A stretch of DNA of 64,000 bases from Chelonoidis abingdonii (taxonomy: Eukaryota > Chordata > Testudines > Testudinidae). Of the stretch, positions 46,713 through 57,490 are shown in pieces (position 1 is the first letter of the stretch; each line of letters opens with the position of its first letter). The notes under the pieces were generated by a model. That model was not told where the DNA came from. It worked only from the letters and a program-made list of their open reading frames with translations, and ran no database searches. The position numbers and the translations under genes are program-made. The stretch is from contig NC_133777.1 in NCBI RefSeq assembly GCF_003597395.2, positions 13,253,403 through 13,317,402 on the forward strand. The letters are read 5' to 3'.

Positions 46713-48998
46713 GTAAGTATTCTTTTGCTGCCCGTCATGCTATGTTGCTCGTCCCCATTCAGATAACTGTTTCACAGAACTGCTTCCCTGTATGTAGTGT
46801 TCAGAGTGGTTGTAAAGAGTTGCTAGAGGAAGCCATTTGCAGTGCCCAAGACATTTTGTTGGTCCTTCAAAACAAAGGAACTATGCTACCTGTTTTGAGC
46901 ACCATCTACTGGCACCTTCTCTAGTAACTCTTTCCATGTATACAGATGTGAGCACTCCTGTAATGTGCAATATTCCTGAAGGAAACAGTGAGTCAGTGAA
47001 TGAAAAGGTGCAAGACAGGAGAGCGTGAACCCAGAGCTGGAAGATAATTACTGGTGAATATCAACCCAAAGTGCACGTGTGCACCTTGCATCTAGCCAGG
47101 CATTTTGTTACTAAAATTGCTAGTCATATTGAAACAAATAAACATTTATACTTGAAAGGTGCTACTCTCATGAGGGAGTGTGGTTTAAGAAGCATGGCAA
47201 AGTTTGCTTACTGTGCACTAGAGTCTGCCATGTTTGTTCATGTTAAATGGTACCTCACTCTATCAATAGCCCCATTGATTTCAGTAGTTTGCTATCTTTG
47301 TCCTGAACGTTCAAATAGTGGGAACTGCCATCTTCTAGGTTGTGATTTCCATAAGCAGTGCACCTGGAAGCGAGGCCTCCAACAATGACACAATTGGATT
47401 GGAGGATACTAAATGTTCTAGGGCTCTGTTGCCATTTCTGGAGGGAAAGTGTGGTCTCTCTCTAGAACAATGTATAATCTGGATTATTTCCAGGGTGAGG
47501 TTTTCTGTTTTTGTTTTTTGTTTAATTTCTCACTGTTCACTAGCTGTGTTGGATAAGTGATGAGCTGTGGATACCAGCTGGCCTCAATTTGGTTCCCCGT
47601 AAGTACAATTTGTCCCACATTCTAGTTTGCATGTACAGAATAAGGGGACTTCCTTTTGTCCAGGATCAGGTCTGAACTGACTCTTTGCATCAGATATTAG
47701 TGAGGCACATAAAAAACAACCCCCATAATATATCTGATGACAGGTGTGAGGAAGGGAAAGAAGTTCTCATAACCATTTAATTCCTCATGCAATAACAACT
47801 TTTGCTAACTGATTGCAATTGAAACCATTCCATGCCTCCTTCTTTTTTTTCGAGCTGAAGATGAATTTCAGGAGACACCAAAAGCACTTTATGTGCTAGA
47901 CTTTGCTTTCTTCACTCAGAGGAATTTCAAGGTAACCTCACAGGGTTTCATTTAAAAACAGGAGTGCAGAAAGAAAATACTGAGGTTTGAGACCACTGTC
48001 TCTGTTAGTTTATTAAAATATTAGTCTTATAGGCGTGTTGTGTTGATTTGCTTTCCATAGTGTTTAAAAATAGCTGCGAGAATAATGGGTTTCATCAAAA
48101 ATCATTAGCTGGGATGTTACTTTAAACCACAGAACAAAGTGTCACAGCCAGATTAAACAGGCCACAAAGCACTCACAGTACACACGTACAGTTAGCAATT
48201 TATTTATGTATATTTTAACCATGGAAAATGCTAAAAGATATCACCATCTTTTAATGCAGATTGGTCAGAACTCTCAAGAAAGGTCAGCTTGTTCAAAGCG
48301 GCTGGAATTTGCATCTAGTGACATTAAAAGGCTCAGGTATTTATAGAGATTTGCCTGGGTCTCTACAGCACTAGGCAATTGAATGAAATTGCACAGATGA
48401 AAGGGCATTTCAGTCTAACAGCTGCAAATAGCTGTAGTGTAGTGAAGTGCTAAATGATGTCATGTTAAGCAGGATGGTTGTCTAACTTAAGGATGGATTT
48501 TAATTGTGGAAGGGATAAGGAGATCACATGGGAAGCTGCTGCTTCTTTTCTGTTTTCTGGTTAATGATTGTTGAATGTTTTACTCCTTATGGAGTGCAAT
48601 CCAAACTGCACATCCTTCTTTTCCAAGCTGCATGGTCTCCACTTGTATCATCTGGCTACTGTGATGCAGGATGGGGTTATTTTAGTTAATAAACTTGGAC
48701 AGGTGAATCAGAAAGCAGAAGTCATATGAGGAGACTGATGGGAATAAAAGTGATTGTGGCTAAGTCCATGTGATCCTAATGCTGGTCCTTTTGTTGAATC
48801 TTTGGTGGGAGATCCAACCTTGATCCCAGAGGCTAGGAGGGAAAAATATGAGACTTCTATGATGAAAGGGAAAATGTTTATGAAATTCACAAAACAATAG
48901 TGGGGACTGTGGCCAAAAGGAGCAAAACCCTGTGTAAAATGCTATGAAATTCCAGGAAATTCTCTATCTTCTTCCTTCAACCATATGAGCACCCTTAC
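46713..48998. other. Unique sequence, no confirmed gene
   Basis: Contains the 47544-47598 candidate exon and unrecognised AT-rich DNA. The frame at 47071-47388 (105 codons) has no domain. Confidence 0.35.
47544..47598 (+). other. Candidate exon
   Basis: The acceptor 'taatttctcactgttcactag' (ending 47543) and donor CCCC|GTAAGTAC (from 47599) enclose 55 bases, open in one frame (LCWISDELWIPAGLNLVP). It lies 0.8 kb downstream of the 46605-46712 candidate on the same strand, but that segment ends in a stop, so they do not form one coding chain. Confidence 0.18.
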
Positions 48999-49068
48999 CT
49001 TCCAGTTTAATGTAAATAGCCAGACTGACATATGAAAGGTGCTTTCTGCTTATGGAAACTTCATAAAT
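48999..49068 (-). other. Candidate coding exon
   Basis: On the minus strand the acceptor 'cacttcttttgctctgtgcag' precedes 70 bases that end GGAAG before a strong donor GTAAGGGTG. One frame is open: 23 codons starting IYEVSISRKHLSY and ending YIKLE, plus one base carried to the next exon. The peptide is not recognised. Both splice sites fit consensus well, but no confirmed partner exon exists in the window (40244-40269 is phase-compatible). Confidence 0.25.
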
Positions 49069-50310
49069 CTGCACAGAGCAAAAGAAGTGGTTTGTGCTAC
49101 TGAACGGAGTGGCGTGTGCTACCGAACAAAAATGGAGGAAAAGGGCCCTTTGCATCAGTTCTGTTTGTGTGTATATTTTCACTTTTCAGCACTTCCCAGT
49201 GTAGTGCGACACAGAGCAGCTATGTAGTTGTTCTTTACATCAGTTTTGCAGTTTGATACAGATGACCTGCAAATGGGGTGCCCTTAGGAGACTTGCTATC
49301 TAAGCCAAATTTGAATGGGATATTATCTTCTGAATGGTTCAGGTACCTTCCTGTGCCAATGCCTTGAAAAGAAATGCAAGAAATGGACCAAATACTGAAG
49401 CTCTTCCTTACTCAGATAAATTCCCTATAGCATGACTAGGCAGAGACTCAGGGGAGATTGCTGATAGTAATTTGTCTATATATATATTTAGAAAAAATAT
49501 TAAATGCCTTGGAACTCTACTATTGTTCCCATAGGCCCTAAGCCTGCAAACACTTAAACACTTGCAAAATTTTACTCACGTGAGTAGCTCCATAGAATTC
49601 AATGGTAATACTTATGTGAGTAACATTACATACTATAGATTGAAATTTTTCCAACAGAACAATTTGCAGCAGAAAATGCTGATTCAACTGAATCAAAGCA
49701 TTTCATGGGAACATACTGATTTTGTTGAAATGTTCAATGGGAAACTGTCAAAACTCTTGATTTCAATATGAGCAAACCATTTTGGTAAGGTCAGTACATT
49801 TTGTTTCAACTGTATCATTCTGATTTTTCTATGATATGATATTAGTAAAAAAAGGACATTCCAACCATATTAAAATGAAATGTTTCACTAAGGTTGTTTT
49901 AATGTCTTTCCCATACGAAATATTTCAGAATTGTTCTTTTTTATGGTAAATTTTGAAAATCTGGCTCTCTGTTCTGATCTGGAAAGAAAACAAATTTTGG
50001 AATATTGGAATTTTCCATAGACCAGAAATTCCCAGTGAATTAAGGCAATATTGTTTATTCCCAATAATAAAAAGGACTGAGAATTACTGACTGCTATATC
50101 ACCACCTGTGCCTTGGTTGGCATGGACAACCTTAATCCTGACATTTCCTAGCTTTTGGATGCTTGCTTTGCCATCTTAACATTCATCTAATGTAGGCTTG
50201 TGTTAATACCATATTGAAATAGGCTGAGGGCCTGTGATTTTGTTGTATTTACACTCTACTCCAGCTACCTTGAATAGGCAGTTCTTCTTAAGTAACAACT
50301 CTAAAGCCAG
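49069..50310. other. Unique sequence, no gene recognised
   Basis: Includes one foldback arm ('aagcctgcaaacacttaaac' near 49541, with 'actcacgtgagtag' inside) and a short TATA run at about 49477-49487. No frame of note. Confidence 0.4.
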
Positions 50311-50480
50311 CAAAGAGTCCTGCGGCACCTTATAGACTAACAGACGTATTGGAGCATGAGTTTTCATGGGTGAATACCCACTTCGTCCGATACGTCCAAT
50401 ACGTCTGTTAGTCTATAAGGTGCCACAGGACTCTGCTGCTTTTACAGATCCAGACTAACACGGCTACCCCTCTGATACTT
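50311..50480. mobile_element. Palindromic SINE-like insertion (copy 3) with 14-bp target-site duplication
   Basis: A forward partial copy of the GTATCAGAGG repeat (50311-50388, lacking its head) runs directly into an inverted partial copy (from 50395, lacking its end, finishing GATAC at about 50478). The arms 50314-50353 and 50395-50434 pair over 40 bases with one mismatch around a 41-base loop. The whole unit lies between exact 14-bp repeats AACTCTAAAGCCAG (50297-50310, 50481-50494), so it was inserted as one piece. Confidence 0.8.
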
Positions 50481-50491
50481 AACTCTAAAGC

Positions 50492-50644
50492 CAGCTTCCG
50501 GCTCTAGGCACCAGCAAAGCAAGTACATGCTTGGGGCGGCATAAATCCAGGGGCAGCAGTCAGGCCATTCTTTCTTTTTTTTTTTTGACTTGGGCAGTTG
50601 TGCTCTCAGAGCTTGGGGAGGCCAAAATCGAAGAACCGGCCCTG
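50492..50644. mobile_element. Probable MITE (CCGGCTCTAGG-type ends)
   Basis: The left end CAGCTTCCGGCTCTAGGCAC is roughly inverse to the right end GAAGAACCGGCCCTG, and the interior has a 'ggggcggcataaatccagg' block typical of such elements plus a T run. No clear target-site duplication was found. The 69-codon minus frame here is a shadow. Confidence 0.4.
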
Positions 50645-50934
50645 CTTCCAAGTAGATTTCAGAGTTAACACCTCACAGACATGAAGTGGGCAGCTGACCT
50701 CTCTCAGAGTCTGTTGCTTCAGATTATCTGGTTGAAGACTCAGGCAGACAGCACTACATTGTTTTACATTAGTTTCCCATTTGCAAGCTTTTCTTCACAG
50801 CCTTAAGGTTGAAAAAACCCATTTTTTTCAAACTTGAAGCTTAGATTCTAGACCTGGGCCAAGGATATCAAAACTATTGTCTAAAGCTCCAAGATGCAGA
50901 CCATGGTTAACAGCTCTGTTCCTCTGGCACAATG

Positions 50935-51352
50935 GAACTTTCTACCATAAAGATAAAGCTGGTCTGTGCAGGAGACAGAGCTTTCTTGGGGGCCAGCCTG
51001 AGGCTGTGGAATGAATGCCCCCAGGCACTAAGGGCTATTGTATATCTCACCATCTTCCGCTCCAAGTGCAAGGCTATGTTCTTCATTCTGCCTTCTCCAC
51101 AACAACCAAATAGGAACACAGACACACACACATATAAATCCTAATCCCAACCCAACCAACAAACCCACTCCAAAACCAAACCCCCTTACCTAAACAAACA
51201 CAACTTGCACACTCTTCCCCCCTGATGAGGGGATGAGAGAAAAAAAACCACATGTGACAGATGTTAGTCACAGTGCTTAGTGAACTATTGGAAGGTGCTC
51301 AGATATACTACTGCCTATATGGAGCATGATAGAAGATCCTATATAGAACAGA
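50935..51352 (+). mobile_element. L2/CR1-like LINE: ORF2 C-terminus and 3' UTR
   Basis: The plus frame from 50932 reads VCAGDRAFLGASLRLWNECP, then RAIVYLTIFRSKCKAMFF. This matches the L2-clade ORF2 end (G-D-R-A-F-x-x-x-x-x-x-L-W-N-x-L-P...F-x-x-x-L-K-x-x-L-F). An A/C-rich 3' UTR follows, and the end (51225-51352, finishing AACAGAATAGAT) is shared with 40830-40950. The 70-codon frame is the relic's C-terminal remnant, not a host gene. Confidence 0.75.
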
Positions 51353-51565
51353 ATAGATGACAGTTCTACAACAGGCAATGGTTTCTGAAGCAAATTCCAT
51401 AGTCATTGAATAGTGAAATACAAGAGCCCTGTTTTAAAATAACACAAAGGTTTCCATTACAATTGTGTTTGCTTTTAGTTAGATGCTACTTCTATTACAT
51501 GGTCAGCTATTACTTAGGACAGTGATTACTGTATACAAATAATTGGATTGAATGTTTCATAGTAG

Positions 51566-51700
51566 GTCAAGTCATTTCACTGCCTTGTGCCTCAGTTTTT
51601 CCATCTGTAAAATGGGGGTAATAATATTTAACCACACTGTAAAGGGATCTCTGGATAAAAAGTGAGAAGTATTTTAATAATAAAATGTATTATAATTATT
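51566..51700 (+). mobile_element. MIR-type SINE fragment
   Basis: The diagnostic MIR stretch 'gtgcctcagtttttccatctg' plus 'taaaatgggggtaataat' is followed by a decayed 3' part. The 5' portion is missing or too diverged. Confidence 0.65.
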
Positions 51701-52136
51701 GCTACTTTGATATTTGTTACAGGATAACAGATGATTTTTAGTTTACCATAAGCCTGGTTTTCAGAGGAGCTGAGCACATCCCATTGACTTAGCAGGTGTT
51801 GCAGATGGAAAATCAAGCCTAATAGTTTACAATGCTCATTTTCAAGAAAGAACATACAATTGCAAGAGTGCATAACCTGGATTCGGCTAAAATTCTCCTA
51901 GGAAGTTCTCACAGGACAATTTATTATTGTTGGATTAAACTCCAACTTCAGTTTTAAGTTAATCAGAACTTCAGAGACATATATCAAGCTTCTTTACAAG
52001 TACAAAAATATTTTTTCACAAGAATCTTTAAACTTATTTAAGAACCTTTCAGACTGTAAATTACTTAAGGGCAAGGCCCTAGTTTTCTGTAATGCTGGTA
52101 TAGCACCAAGCATGGTCAATACTCAGTAAATAATGG

Positions 52137-52210
52137 CCCAGACCCTTAGCTGGTATAAATCAGCACCGTTCCATTAACTACACTGATTTACACCAACTAA
52201 GGGTATGGTC
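52137..52210. repeat. Foldback (palindromic) MITE-like element
   Basis: Left arm GACCCTTAGCTGGTATAAAT and right arm ending GATTTACACCAACTAAGGGT pair almost completely around a 19-base centre. Same general type as 3961-4064. Confidence 0.6.
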
Positions 52211-52983
52211 AGATATTTTGCATTTCTGCAGATCCTCAACTATTACCTGGTCTCATCATAATTTTTGATGGAGAGAAGACATTCTAGTGGGTAATTATTT
52301 CTCTTTTGTTCTCACATCAGTATTATCTGCTGTTTGTCCTTTTGCGCCATTTTTAAAACCAAGTTTAAACATATTTCTGTCTTTTGGGCACAGAGGATGC
52401 AAAACATACCTTCACCTACCACAAAATCCACCTTTTTTTTGGGAAGACCACCTAGAGAGAAGCCTTTTACTTGCTTCCAGAGGATAGCTGCCACCACAAC
52501 ACAAACCCTACCACAAGTCCAGCACAGTTTGGTGTGATTGGTATTCTCCACTCACATGATGGGCAGAATAGAGGATGATTAGGAGAGGGTGGTCTCTCCA
52601 TGTCAAGGATGAAATAAACGTGTGGTAGCAATGGGTTAGGCTTACACTGCCAGTAATTACATTAAGAACTTTAATTATCCAGTGCTGCTAAGCTCTGAAC
52701 CTTCAGAAGGATAAATATTTATTCTCCAAATTATATATATGAAACAGAAATATCTATTACAACATATGTTGGATAGGCTAGGGAGGGAGGAGAAAAATGA
52801 GTAACAACTACATAACTCATCAAGTGCTCCATAATCAGCCTGGAAGCTTTTCTTTCCCTTTCCCTGAACCCAAGGGATTACTATTCTGAAGGTCCAGAAC
52901 CTTGTTATTCTCTAGAGCAGAGCTCTTCGGATGCACACTCAAGTAAAGACATAGATCACAAATGAGGAAGCCCATGTTGACTG
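52211..52983. other. Unique sequence, no gene recognised
   Basis: Overlapping 66-79 codon frames on both strands at 52287-52551 have no domain. AT-rich with a short TATA run near 52733. Confidence 0.4.
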
Positions 52984-53560
52984 GCAGTGTAGTGTGGTAA
53001 AAAGCGTCTTAGCCTACCATTTAGGAGCTGTGGGCTCAAGTCTTGGCTCAGTCACTGACCTACTGTGTGACTCATTTCTCCTCAGTGTGTCTGTGTTTTC
53101 CCTCCCCTTGTCTGTCTGCTCTATTTAGATCAGGGATAGGCAATCTATGGTACGTGTGCCAAAGGTGGCACGCGAGCTGATTTTCAGTGGCACTCACACT
53201 GCCAGGATCCTGGCCACCAGTCCAGGGGGCTCTGCATTTTAATTTAATTTTAATTGAAGCTTCTTAAACATTTTTAAAACCTTATTTACTTTACATACAA
53301 CAATAGTTTAGTTATATATTATAGACTTATAGAAAGAGACCTTCTAAAAACGTTAAAATGTATTACCGGCACGCGAAACCTTAAATTAGAGTGAATAAAT
53401 GAAGACTCGGCACACCACTTCTGAAAGGTTGCCGACCCCTGATTTAGATTGTAAACTATTCTGGGCAGGCACTGCCTATTATTATGAGTTTGTACATTTC
53501 CTAGCACAACAGGTGCCTCCAGGTGCTACCAGAATATAAATAGTAATATCACTAATCATA
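52984..53560 (+). mobile_element. MIR-family SINE split by a hAT insertion
   Basis: The 5' part (52984-53130) has 'ggctcaagtcttggctcagtc', 'actgacctactgtgtgac' and 'cctccccttgtctgtctgct'. After the inserted element (53131-53441) it resumes at 53450 with 'gattgtaaactattctgggcagg', 'gcctattattatgagtttg' and 'ggtgctaccagaatataaat'. The two parts join at ATTTAGAT to give one continuous MIR-family SINE with a long 3' region. Confidence 0.7.
53131..53441. mobile_element. hAT-type MITE nested in a MIR
   Basis: A 311-bp element with ends CAGGGATAGGCAATC and AGGTTGCCGACCCCTG, flanked by an exact 8-bp duplication atttagat (53123-53130 and 53442-53449). The AT-rich interior has no reading frame. The duplication is intact, so the insertion is younger than the host MIR. 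Confidence 0.85.
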
Positions 53561-55837
53561 TCGTAACTTGAATTTAATTAATTTAAAAAGACAGGATCAA
53601 ACCTATCCTTTCGTGGGGCAGATCCAACTCCCCAAAGCTGTTCTGTTTATGTCTGTGATCTGACTGGACCCAGATAGCCCCAGAAAGGGGGAGCACAGAG
53701 TTGGTTTAAAGTCATCTTTGCACTCCTACATCATGAGTGATGCTGAATGTTCCTCATCTGCAGCCCACGTCTCTTAAACAGAACTGGTCCATTCATAATA
53801 TATCAGAATGGGTCGCAGAAAACACTTAGAATCATCAATTTCAGTGCGGAGGGCACTTGTACAGACAGGACTTTATTTTGCTATGAGCATATATGAAAAA
53901 TAAAATGAAAATATCCAGTTTTGACAGCAATTTTATCTTAAATAGATGGTACATTAAATGCTGTCTATTCAGGGCAGAAGGTTAATTAGGCAACCTCTTT
54001 CCATTGCATCTTGTTTATAGGAACAGCTTGAATCACAGCAGCTTGTTGTGTTTCACATCTGTTAGGACTTTCTTTTGCTTAGCCAAAACAGTTACCTCTT
54101 GCAAAATTTTGATATGTATCATGTTGTTTTAGTTTGTGGAGAGATGTTATCAGAAAAACATTGTTAGGCAATCTTTGGGCAGTATGGGTTTCGGACATTC
54201 GGTAACACACAGATATCTTTCTATTTACCATCTTCCTAAGAATAAAAGTGGTCTTAGTGGGGATAATTAATCATACTCAAGAAACTGCAATTTTAGCTTC
54301 ACAGCCACTTCCTTAACCCCTTCACTGCTTGGGGAACCTGGGTAATCCACAAATGGCCATGATCTCATAAACAGAGAATTATTTCAACATTCCATAATAA
54401 TCCCATGGAGAACTTTTTAGAGATAGGCAAACTATATGCTGATCTTCTTGGCATAGCAAATATTATACTCTTCATTGGCATCAAATTTTGTTGATAAATC
54501 TGGTCATAGGATTCTAAAACTCTCCCACAATGTAAATAAAATGCAGTTTTTAAAAATAACGTTAAAGAAACAGAAGCCAGTACAAATATATGAAAAACAT
54601 ACGTGTATATGTTGTTGCATTAAAACATATATATTCCTAAAATGATCACCTGGAGAATTTTCCTCAAGGAATAGTAACAGAGTATGTGTATATGCACAGT
54701 GTCATACACATACCTATAGAGACCAAGACTTTGAAAAGTGCCTATTGATGCTCTACTTTTTGGTGGCCAAGTTGAAACACCTTGAAGTGGCCGGATTTTC
54801 AGCAGAGGAGTGTTCAGCATATTTACCCAAGCTTTGTACATGGATCAGAATTTGGTCCTGAATAAGGTTTTTCAGTTATGCATAATATTCTCTCACCTCG
54901 AAGATTTCCTTGCCATAATCCTGTTTGACTCAGGGGTAGAGCTGTTCTGGGGGTACAGCTGGATGGAAGAACTTTGATGGAACAGTTTTCCATCAGAAAA
55001 TGCAGTTCTACTGAAATAAAAAAGCTGCATGAAATTGTGTTGATATTGCCAAAATATCATTGTGGAGGAAAAAAAATGTTCTGAGAATGTCAAAATGTCC
55101 TAATTTGTCCCCATTTTTGGAATGAAACATTTTGGTTTTTCCTTTCATTTCAGTTTTTAAAAAATGTTGTATATTCTAATACAACAGTTTAAAAAGTCAA
55201 CATTGAAACAAAACATTTTAGATTTTTTTGAAATGGTGTTTTTCCTCAGAATTTTCATGCATGGACAATTTAGAGATTTTGGGGTTTCAAAAACAAATTT
55301 CAAAATCCTCCATGAAACAGAATTTCCATTCTCTATCAGGCTCTAATCAGGAGTAAAATAATAAAAGATACTTTATTAAAAATACCGGGTAATCCACCAC
55401 AGCACTTCCTCTAAGTAGTGTAATGCCGTGGGTCCCAAAACAAACCAAGCCTCATCTGCCTTATTTAGTCTGAATTTTGCAACCCAGGCTGTATGGTAGC
55501 CCTTCCTCTCCCTTTGGCTTGAAGACACGGTGGCTGAACTTTCAGATACACTGATAATAGATGGGTCCATTTCCTTTTTGTCATTTGAACTTAGCTTTTG
55601 TTAATGTTTGCTCTGTGGAAGCCTTCAATATCTAATCCATCAGCAGGGAACAGATGTGTTGATAGACAGACCTGTGCTGCGTTCCAGATTTTACAAAAGT
55701 AAAAGGTGTGTTGAAGAAGTGACACTCCCTCCCAGTGTTAAACAGTTGTTGATAATCACAGTCAAGCTTGATTTTTTTCACATTTCCCTGCACCAACTTG
55801 TTCTGTGATTTATATCTAATGGGAGGGGAATGGTGGG
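53561..55837. other. Unique sequence, no gene recognised
   Basis: AT-rich, with short frames (60-73 codons) on both strands and no domain or clear repeat. Confidence 0.4.
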
Positions 55838-56020
55838 TCATAGAATATCAGGGTTGGAAGGGACTTTGAGGAGGTAATCTAGTCCAACCCCCTGCTCAAA
55901 GCAGGACCAATTCCCAGGCAGATTTTTGCCTCAGATCCCTAAGCGGCCCCCTCAAAGATTGAACTCATAACCCTGAGTTTAGCAGGCCAATGCTCAAACC
56001 ACTGAGCTATCCCTCCCCCC
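55838..56020 (-). mobile_element. Cry I-type turtle SINE (tRNA head, CR1 tail), copy 2
   Basis: The minus strand begins with a G run, then GGATAGCTCAGTGGTTTGAG (A box) and GAGTTCAATCTTTGAG (B box region), continuing to a CR1 tail and ending ATATTCTATGA. Compared with copy 1 it has about 28 extra bases between head and tail ('gcttagggatctgaggc' region), so it is a different subfamily. Confidence 0.85.
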
Positions 56021-56751
56021 TTGCATAACTTATATTCTACAATGAACTCTGGCAATGTCAGCATTACTTTATAAAACTCCAGAACAGATTAAAATCCTAA
56101 CAACAGGCAACCAGATAACACTCCATATCTACAGATTGATCACTGTCTCCCTGAAGTCTGCCCACTAATAGTCTCTTGCCAGGTCTGGATGAATGTGCTC
56201 AGCTGATATGCTCTTTGAGATGGCACTCAGTTGGCAGCCTTCACCTGCCTGCAGTTAGTAAACTTGACAAAGATATTATGGAACCCAGTCTCTAGCAAGA
56301 AGTAACAGACGTAGGTCCATAATTCAGAGAGGTCCATGTTTATTTCTTCCTCACAGGAATATGTTCAGGCTTCTGAGCTTAGGTTGGATAAATGAAATGT
56401 GTGCAAGTTAGAGAAGGAAGGCAATGGATGTAGATGAGATAACAAGTTAATATGGCTGTAGTAGACTGTCACTTTATCAAAAAAGGTGGAAAAGGTCCAA
56501 GTCGATAGTGTTGCCCTACAATTTACTTTTAAAAAGCTGCTCATCTTCTGACTCTTGTGGAGTAAAAAATTTCAGCTCCTTGACAACTTCCACCCTTTCC
56601 CATCTGTAGTTTCAGAGCGCTCCCCTTTACTGAACAGCTTTCCATTTTCTTTAAGTACAACAAAAATGGCAGCCTACTGGAATAAGTGAAAAAGCACAGC
56701 ACACCAGTACTCTGCACCCTCCACTCTATTTGATTCCAGCTCCCTCTAATG
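56021..56751. other. Unique sequence, no gene recognised
   Basis: No frame or repeat of note. Confidence 0.4.
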
Positions 56752-56825
56752 ATCCACTGTCAGAAGACAGGATACTGACCTAGGTGCACCATTGGTCTGA
56801 CCCAGTATGGCCGTTCTTATGTACT
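56752..56825 (+). mobile_element. CR1-type LINE 3'-terminal fragment
   Basis: CCACTGTCAGAAGACAGGAT, then TTGGTCTGACCCAGTATGGC and the terminal TTCTTATGTA: the last about 70 bases of the CR1 family seen at 29874-30267. Confidence 0.75.
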
Positions 56826-56914
56826 TGTGATCCTGATCCTAACTTTCAAGTCCCTCGTTGGTTTGGGACCAGACACCTCACAGACCACCTTCCCCATCCA
56901 GGATTCAACAAAGG

Positions 56915-57400
56915 ACCATAGGAATTGCCATAATGGGTAAGACCTAAAGTCCATCTAGTCTAGTATCTTGTCTTTGACAGTGGCTTCAGAGGAAAGTTTA
57001 AGATCTCTGTAGCAGGCAGATGTCGAATAATTCCCCCCCACCCAGCCATTACATCTCATTCTGATCTCTAATAGAGATTTGCTTAAGCCCTGAAGCATGA
57101 AGTTTAATATCCTGTCTAAATGTTTTGTTAATGTTAACTATTATAATTCTGGATATTCTTGTCATCGATATAAATGTCCCTTTTAGATGCGTGCTAAGTT
57201 CTTGGCCTCAACACCTTCCTATGTCAATGAATTCCACAGTCTAATAATAGGCTGTGTGAAAAAAGCATTTCCTTTTGGTTTTGAATTTGCCACCTATAAG
57301 TTCAGTGATTGTCCCCTTGTTTTTGTATTATGAGCCAGCAAGAACAGAAGCTTCCAATCTAAGTTCTGTAGATCATTCTTAATTTTATATATTTATCATG
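56915..57400 (-). mobile_element. CR1-type LINE 3' end, antisense
   Basis: The plus strand reads the complement of a CR1 3' end. Starting near 'gaccataggaattgccataa', it passes 'gtccatctagtctagtatc' and 'gaattccacagtctaataatag' to 'cccttgtttttgtattatgag'. The last blocks correspond to the antisense L-W-N-S-x-P region. It faces 56752-56825 tail to tail. Confidence 0.7.
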
Positions 57401-57432
57401 TACCCTCAGTCAAACAATTACTATTGACTAAT

Positions 57433-57490
57433 GCAGGGGAATGGACTTGAGGTCCCTTCCAGCCCTACATTACTAAGATTTCTAAGAAAT
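57433..57490 (+). mobile_element. CR1-type 3'-end fragment (second subfamily)
   Basis: 'gggaatggacttgaggtccc' plus 'ttccagccctacattac' ending 'gatttctaag' is the CR1 terminal pattern of the 'GGTTGGA..GGTCCCTTCCAGCC' type, a different subfamily from 56752-56825. Confidence 0.6.

Noticed and set aside
50907..51144. Opposing 70- and 74-codon frames as genes
   Set aside because: The plus frame is the L2/CR1-like ORF2 C-terminus, and the minus frame is its shadow.
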